Below, piece after piece: positions 5,150 through 9,205 of a DNA stretch of 9,205 nucleotides. Location of the stretch: positions 1 to 9,205 of the forward strand of contig JASHTU010000247.1 in the NCBI GenBank assembly GCA_030040395.1, written 5' to 3'. The stretch comes from Acidobacteriaceae bacterium. Its GTDB lineage: Bacteria; Acidobacteriota; Terriglobia; Terriglobales; Acidobacteriaceae. The position numbers were made by a program, and so were the translations under genes. The notes under the pieces are model-generated. The model was not told the origin of the DNA and searched no databases. It saw nothing but the letters and a program-made list of their open reading frames with translations. The stretch's first letter is position 1. Each line of letters starts with the position of its first letter.

Positions 5150-5947
5150 CTACTTTCCTTTGGTCTTCTGCGCCACCAGGTCTACATTCCAAAAGTCCGG
5201 GGGCAGATCCAGGTTGTAGCGGATCTGGGTCACGTAATACTGCCGCTCCATTTCGCCATTCTTGAGGCGCGTGATCGAAAAGGGAGTCTCAAATCCGTCG
5301 ATGAGGTGGTAATCGGCGAACTCCTCGGTCTCGGTGTTCTTGTCGTGGTACGTCGGATCGCGCCACTGGAAAGAGGACTGGAGCGGCAGATGGGTCTGCG
5401 CATCCATGAGGATGGTGATGGAGTCGTTTTGTGGGGAAATCAGCGTCACCTGGTCGGCCAGATAGTTTTCGGCCATGTGTTGGCCTTCGTAAATGAGGAT
5501 GGTGTCGGGCTCCTTCAACCACAATTTCACGGCCGTCTCAATGGAGTGGTCGCGGCGGCGGAGAAAGTCGTCCACCTGGTCCTTGGGCAATTGCCGCTTG
5601 CCGCGGTAGGTCACCTCCCAGCCCTCACGACCGATAAACATCTCGTCCACATCGCGGTGCTTGGTGACTTCGATACGGTCGTCGTCCGGCCACGCGTGAT
5701 ATTCGAAGGTCTCGGTGGTGCCGAGATCGGGGTTGCCATGAAAAAAGGCCGCGACCTGGCCCCGGCGCATGTAGTTCTTTTGGTTGAGCCACAGGTCGCC
5801 GCCGAGGGCCTGAACCATGGCGTTGAGGGCCGCACGCGCCTTTTCGGCGTTCTTCTGGGCATCCTGTGTGCCGGATTGCGAAGGGCCGACGGCGGGGACG
5901 GCCAGAATGACCGCCAAGGCCGCCGGCAAAAATTTGCGCATCTTCAT
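5150..5947 (-). CDS. Secreted LolA-like (outer membrane lipoprotein-sorting-like) protein
   Basis: The predicted protein has 265 residues. It starts with a signal peptide: basic MKMRK, a hydrophobic stretch to about residue 20, then a polar region. There is no lipobox cysteine, so a soluble periplasmic protein is likely. The rest alternates polar and aromatic residues in beta-strand fashion and ends with a PPDFWNVDL segment (249-257). This pattern fits the LolA/LolB-like lipid-binding fold annotated as outer membrane lipoprotein-sorting protein, but true LolA function cannot be claimed. GAGGAG (5957-5952) precedes two ATGs, at 5947 (4 nt away) and 5941 (10 nt away). I took the first, although both give a good signal peptide. 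An in-frame TTG at 5962 has no site of its own. The gene begins 11 nt after the dehydrogenase stop, so the two are probably co-transcribed. Confidence 0.65.
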   Translation of the reverse strand: MKMRKFLPAALAVILAVPAVGPSQSGTQDAQKNAEKARAALNAMVQALGGDLWLNQKNYMRRGQVAAFFHGNPDLGTTETFEYHAWPDDDRIEVTKHRDVDEMFIGREGWEVTYRGKRQLPKDQVDDFLRRRDHSIETAVKLWLKEPDTILIYEGQHMAENYLADQVTLISPQNDSITILMDAQTHLPLQSSFQWRDPTYHDKNTETEEFADYHLIDGFETPFSITRLKNGEMERQYYVTQIRYNLDLPPDFWNVDLVAQKTKGK

Positions 5948-5951
5948 CGTT

Positions 5952-5957
5952 CTCCTC
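5952..5957 (-). promoter_or_regulatory. Ribosome-binding site of the LolA-like gene
   Basis: GAGGAG on the - strand lies just inside the 11-nt gap after the dehydrogenase stop codon. It favours ATG 5947 or ATG 5941 over the upstream in-frame TTG, which lies ahead of the site. Confidence 0.6.
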
Positions 5958-5958
5958 G

Positions 5959-6759
5959 TCAACCCGCCAACACCGCGCCGCCGTTCACGTTGAGCACCTC
6001 ACCGCTGATAAAACCGGCGAGCGGCGTACATAAGAACAATACCGGACCAGCGATCTCCCGAGGGCTGGCCACGCGGCCCACCGGGATGCCAGCCACGATC
6101 TTGGGCCCGCGCTCGGGGTCAGTAAGCGCAGCCGCGGACATGTCCGTCGCCACCCATCCCGGCGCTACGCAGTTGACCCGAATACCCTTCGGCGCCAACT
6201 CGGTCGACAGGCTCTTGGTAAGACTGATCAGCGCCCCTTTGGTCACGGCGTAGTCGGCGTGAAAGGCCTCGCCGCGCTGGCCGGCCGTGGAGCTGATAAG
6301 GACAATATGGCCCGTGGCGCCGCCCGGCTCCGGAACCCCAGGGCGCTGAGCGCCCATCTGCGCAACCGCGGCCTGCACCAGCCCGAAGACCGAATCGAGG
6401 TTGACCGACAGCGTCCGCCGCCATTGCGCCTCCGGCATCTCGGCAATTGGGGCGTCGGCCGACGGCCAAACGCCGTGATTGACCACCAGAATATCGAGTT
6501 TGCCAAAAGCCGCAACCGCCGCCGCCACCAGGGCCCGGCCATCGGCGGGCGAGCTCAGCTCCTGCTCGATGGCTACGCAATGGCCGTCGCCGCCGCATTC
6601 GACCTCGAGCGCCTCAGCTCGGTCCCGCGCCTTACGGTAATTAAAGGCGACGCGCGCGCCGGCGGCGCAGAACAACCGCACCGTCTCCGCGCCAACGCCG
6701 CGGCTCCCACCGGTGATCAGGGCAACTTTGTCTTCCAATGACAATGCAATCTCTGACAT
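5959..6759 (-). CDS. Short-chain dehydrogenase/reductase (FabG-like SDR)
   Basis: This is a classical NAD(P)-dependent oxidoreductase of 266 residues. The cofactor motif TGGSRGVG (16-23) follows the first beta strand. The NNAG motif is replaced by NHG (94-96). The catalytic set is N120, S157 (ISSTAG), Y170 and K174 (YAVTK), with PGWV (200-203) and a C-terminal NVNGG (258-261). R42 after the second strand (NYRK) suggests a preference for NADPH. The substrate cannot be told: FabG-type 3-oxoacyl-ACP reductase is the nearest general description, but many SDRs look like this. The gene follows the allantoate amidohydrolase after 14 nt, so it may be part of the allantoin operon. Ureidoglycolate dehydrogenase (AllD) belongs to a different family, so that role is not implied. 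No strong ribosome-binding site precedes ATG 6759. Confidence 0.88.
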   Translation of the reverse strand: MSEIALSLEDKVALITGGSRGVGAETVRLFCAAGARVAFNYRKARDRAEALEVECGGDGHCVAIEQELSSPADGRALVAAAVAAFGKLDILVVNHGVWPSADAPIAEMPEAQWRRTLSVNLDSVFGLVQAAVAQMGAQRPGVPEPGGATGHIVLISSTAGQRGEAFHADYAVTKGALISLTKSLSTELAPKGIRVNCVAPGWVATDMSAAALTDPERGPKIVAGIPVGRVASPREIAGPVLFLCTPLAGFISGEVLNVNGGAVLAG

Positions 6760-6773
6760 GGGGCGCTCGAACC

Positions 6774-7997
6774 CTATCTACCTTCCGCAGCCAGCCGCAC
6801 AAGGAAACTTTGCGCCACCTGGAGCGCAGCCTCCACATCCATCTCCCGCACCGTCTCTTCGGGATGGTGGCTGACGCCTCCCGGACTGCGTAGAAACAGC
6901 ACAGCCGCCGGCAGGCGCGCGGCCATCACCATGGCATCGTGGCCGGCTCCGCTCGGCATCGACCGCGCTGCAAAGCCGGTTGCCTCCATCGCGTCGGTGA
7001 GGAACCTCGTGAGCCGTTCGTCCATGGGCACGGCCGGCTGGTCCATTTGGCGCGCGCACTGGAACGCCAAGCCCCGGCGCAGCGCAATCGCTTCCCCCTG
7101 CGCCAGCAACGCCTGGACGGCGGCGGTGCGCGCGGCATCGTGCGCGTGGCGCACATCGAGGCTTACGCGCACGCGACCAGCGATGACATTGGCGGCGTTG
7201 GGCGTCGCGTCAATCTTGCCCACCGTGGCCGCCAATCCCTCTGTAGCTCGCGCGGCCGCTTCAACCGTTCCAATCCACTCCGCCGCCCCGGCCAGCGCAT
7301 CGCGTCGCAGCCGCATGGGGGTGGTCCCAACATGGTTGGCCCAGCCTTGGAACTCCGCGGTCAGCCTTGTTTGCCCCACCACCACCGTCACGGCCGCCAC
7401 GCTTAATCCTTCCGCCTCCAGCACCGGTCCCTGCTCGATATGCATTTCAAGAAAGCCGATGGCGTCGTCATCGAGCGCTGCTTGCTCGACACCCGCCGGG
7501 TCGAGCCCGAAGGCGCGAATGGCGTCCTCGAGCATCACGCCCTCCGCATCCCGGAGCGCCAGTAAAGCGCGATCGAAGCGCCCGGCCACCGCCCGGCTGC
7601 CAATGAACGGCACGCCAAACCGGACGCCTTCCTCTTCAGAAAATGCAATCGCTTCAATGGCCAGGGGGAGCTTGGCTTCCTGCGCCAGTTCAACGCACTC
7701 CAACGCCAGCATCACACCCAGCACACCGTCGAATGCGCCGGCGTCGGGCACGGTGTCGATGTGCGAACCGAGGATGAACTGCTTGCCGTTCCCGTTGGGC
7801 GGGCGCCAAAGACCGCGCAGGTTGCCGGCCGCATCCACACGCGTTGTCATGTCCAGGGCCTCCATGCGCCGGCGTAGATGCGCGTGGACCGCGTGGACGG
7901 GCGGGGTGAGGAAACGCCGCGTGATCCGTCCCGGCTCCTCGGTCATGGCGGCAATCTGCCTGCATTCCGCGATGGCGCGCAAAGCCCGCTCTCTCAT
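6774..7997 (-). CDS. allC: Allantoate amidohydrolase-type M20 family hydrolase
   Basis: Allantoate amidohydrolase converts allantoate to ureidoglycine, CO2 and ammonia in the cytosol. The 407-residue protein follows E. coli AllC closely. Expected metal ligands and catalytic residues are H79 (GSHIDT), D90 (AFDG), the EEE at 121-123 (SEEEGVRF), H186 (MHIEQGP) and H377/H378 (GVSHHPEE). NHVGTTPM (221-228) and SGAGHDAM (349-356) are also typical. The M20 subfamily includes N-carbamoyl-L-amino-acid and N-carbamoyl-beta-alanine hydrolases, which share these motifs. The overlap with an allantoinase gene is what favours allantoate. The start is ATG 7997, whose ATGA overlaps the upstream stop by 4 nt. 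The open frame continues upstream to 8402, but that part is not family-like. Confidence 0.85.
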   Translation of the reverse strand: MRERALRAIAECRQIAAMTEEPGRITRRFLTPPVHAVHAHLRRRMEALDMTTRVDAAGNLRGLWRPPNGNGKQFILGSHIDTVPDAGAFDGVLGVMLALECVELAQEAKLPLAIEAIAFSEEEGVRFGVPFIGSRAVAGRFDRALLALRDAEGVMLEDAIRAFGLDPAGVEQAALDDDAIGFLEMHIEQGPVLEAEGLSVAAVTVVVGQTRLTAEFQGWANHVGTTPMRLRRDALAGAAEWIGTVEAAARATEGLAATVGKIDATPNAANVIAGRVRVSLDVRHAHDAARTAAVQALLAQGEAIALRRGLAFQCARQMDQPAVPMDERLTRFLTDAMEATGFAARSMPSGAGHDAMVMAARLPAAVLFLRSPGGVSHHPEETVREMDVEAALQVAQSFLVRLAAEGR

Positions 7998-9205
7998 CGG
8001 TGCGCCTGCTCCCGGCCGCGCGCCCGGCCCACGAACCTGCCCGCGCAGAACACCGGTTCGCCGCGCAGCCAGGTCTCGCGGACGCGCCCGCACAGGTCCG
8101 CGCCGAGATAGGGAGAGAGCTTGTGGCGGAAATGCAGATCGCTGGCTGTCACTGTCCACGCCGCCTCGGGATCGAAAACTACCAGATCGGCGTCCGCCCC
8201 GGGCGTGAGCGCTCCCTTGCGCTCCGCCAGACCCGCCAGCCGAGCCGGCGCAGCCGCCATCCACTCCGCCAGCCGCTCCAGCTTCACGCCGCGCCGGCGC
8301 ATCGCGGTCCACAGCACCGGTAACGCCAAACCCAGACTTGCAATACCGCCCCATGCCTGGTCCCAGCGGCCCTCTTCGCGTTTTTTCATCCCCGGCGGAC
8401 AAGGCGAGTGGTCGGTGACCACCATGTCGATGTCCCCGCGCTCAAGCGCGGCCCACAGCGTCTCGCGGTTCTGCGCCCCGCGAATCGGCGGCGCACATTT
8501 GAACTCCGTGGCGCCATCAGGGATCTCCTCGGAGGTAAACCACAGGTAATGCGCGCAAGTTTCGACCGTGATGGGCACGCCGCGGCTGCGCGCCTCGCCG
8601 AGCAGCGGCAGCGCCTGTGCGCTGGCGAGATGCACAATGTGGATCGGGGTCTCAAATTCGCGGGCCAGCCGGATCAATAGCGCGATGGCCTCAACCTCCG
8701 CCGTATCCGGGCGCGAATTCAGGTAGGTCGCATAGCTGCGCCAGTCGGCAGCATCGCGGTTGAGAACTTCAGTCGCCGCGTTCACCGGCCCAGCCAGCTC
8801 AGCGTGCGCCAGCAGCGGCAGCCCGGTTCCGCGCAGCCGCGCGAGGGCCAGCCGCAGTTCCGGCTCATCTACCCACGCGAAGCCGTCGATGCCGGAGTGA
8901 ATGAGGAAACACTTGAAACCCGGCACGCCGGCGCGCGCCAGCGGCCCGATGGCCTCGGAGTTGCCGCGCACGACGCCGCCCCAAGCGGCCCAGTCGACCC
9001 AAGTTTGTCTCTCGGCGGCGGCGCGTTTCGCTTCCAGGGCCGGAGCGTCGATGGTCTCGGGCACGCAGTTCAGCGGCATATCGACAAGCGTGGTCACCCC
9101 GCCCGCGGCCGCGGCCTGAGTTGCGGTCTGGAAGCCCTCCCACTCCGCGCGGCCTGGCTCGTTGATATGCACGTGCGTGTCCACTAGGCCCGGCAGCAGC
9201 GCCGC
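7994..9205 (-). CDS. allB: Allantoinase (N-terminus beyond the window edge)
   Basis: Allantoinase opens the hydantoin ring of allantoin to give allantoate, using a binuclear metal centre. The visible 403 residues are open to the right edge; the N-terminal part (roughly 50 residues by comparison with E. coli AllB) is missing. Counting from the edge, metal ligands are H11 and H13 (DTHVH), the carboxylated-lysine candidate K98 (GFKCF), H134 (LLAHAE), H192 (IHIVH) and D265 (VVTDHSP). The HINEPGR-x-EWEGF segment, FKCAPPIR, DHSPCPPGMK, AWGGIASL and HKLSPYLG match E. coli AllB in order, which favours allantoinase over dihydropyrimidinase or hydantoinase. The GTG at 9184 is an internal codon (PGLVDTHVH), not the start. 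The stop overlaps the allC start as ATGA, so the two consecutive pathway enzymes are translationally coupled. Confidence 0.92.
   Translation of the reverse strand, partial: AALLPGLVDTHVHINEPGRAEWEGFQTATQAAAAGGVTTLVDMPLNCVPETIDAPALEAKRAAAERQTWVDWAAWGGVVRGNSEAIGPLARAGVPGFKCFLIHSGIDGFAWVDEPELRLALARLRGTGLPLLAHAELAGPVNAATEVLNRDAADWRSYATYLNSRPDTAEVEAIALLIRLAREFETPIHIVHLASAQALPLLGEARSRGVPITVETCAHYLWFTSEEIPDGATEFKCAPPIRGAQNRETLWAALERGDIDMVVTDHSPCPPGMKKREEGRWDQAWGGIASLGLALPVLWTAMRRRGVKLERLAEWMAAAPARLAGLAERKGALTPGADADLVVFDPEAAWTVTASDLHFRHKLSPYLGADLCGRVRETWLRGEPVFCAGRFVGRARGREQAHR

Noticed and set aside
7998..8402. Open frame extending the allantoate amidohydrolase upstream
   Set aside because: The extension runs antiparallel to no family motif and lies within conserved allantoinase sequence. 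The ATGA overlap gives a better start.

Overview
This 9.2 kb, GC-rich window comes from a Gram-negative (diderm) bacterium that makes lipid A. The lytic transglycosylase, the fabZ-lpxA-lpxI block, the LolA-like secreted protein and the allantoin genes together resemble Acidobacteriota. That placement is inferred from protein style, not from a marker gene. I see no rRNA, tRNA, CRISPR array, insertion sequence or phage gene.

Layout. Two genes on the + strand occupy the left end. The first is the 3' part of an MltD-like lytic transglycosylase with LysM domains (1-1665, start outside the window). The second is a histone H1-like protein with an acidic head and a Lys/Ala/Pro tail (1840-2304), which ends at a strong terminator hairpin (2328-2363). 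Everything to the right lies on the - strand and is read right to left. An allantoin-degradation pair at the right edge (allantoinase, cut by the edge, overlapping an allantoate amidohydrolase) is followed at close spacing by a short-chain dehydrogenase and a secreted LolA-like protein. After a 153-nt gap with a hairpin and a TATAAT box comes a compact lipid A block: fabZ (4996-4421), lpxA (4424-3654) and lpxI (3651-2797). A likely 51-aa protein with three K-P-P motifs (2620-2465) lies last, before the shared terminator.

How the genes work together. FabZ makes unsaturated acyl-ACP for fatty-acid elongation and draws on the 3-hydroxyacyl-ACP pool that LpxA uses. LpxA puts the first acyl chain on UDP-GlcNAc. 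LpxI later hydrolyses UDP-2,3-diacylglucosamine to lipid X. Allantoinase and allantoate amidohydrolase are consecutive steps that release nitrogen from purine-derived allantoin. The transglycosylase remodels peptidoglycan. The H1-like protein probably binds nucleic acid.

Most of the window is ordinary housekeeping and catabolism. The points most worth a second look are the K-P-P small protein and the hairpins around it, the FabZ tail encoded by a TGTTCCC tandem repeat, and a 9-bp direct repeat ahead of the H1-like gene. I found no convincing undescribed multi-gene system.
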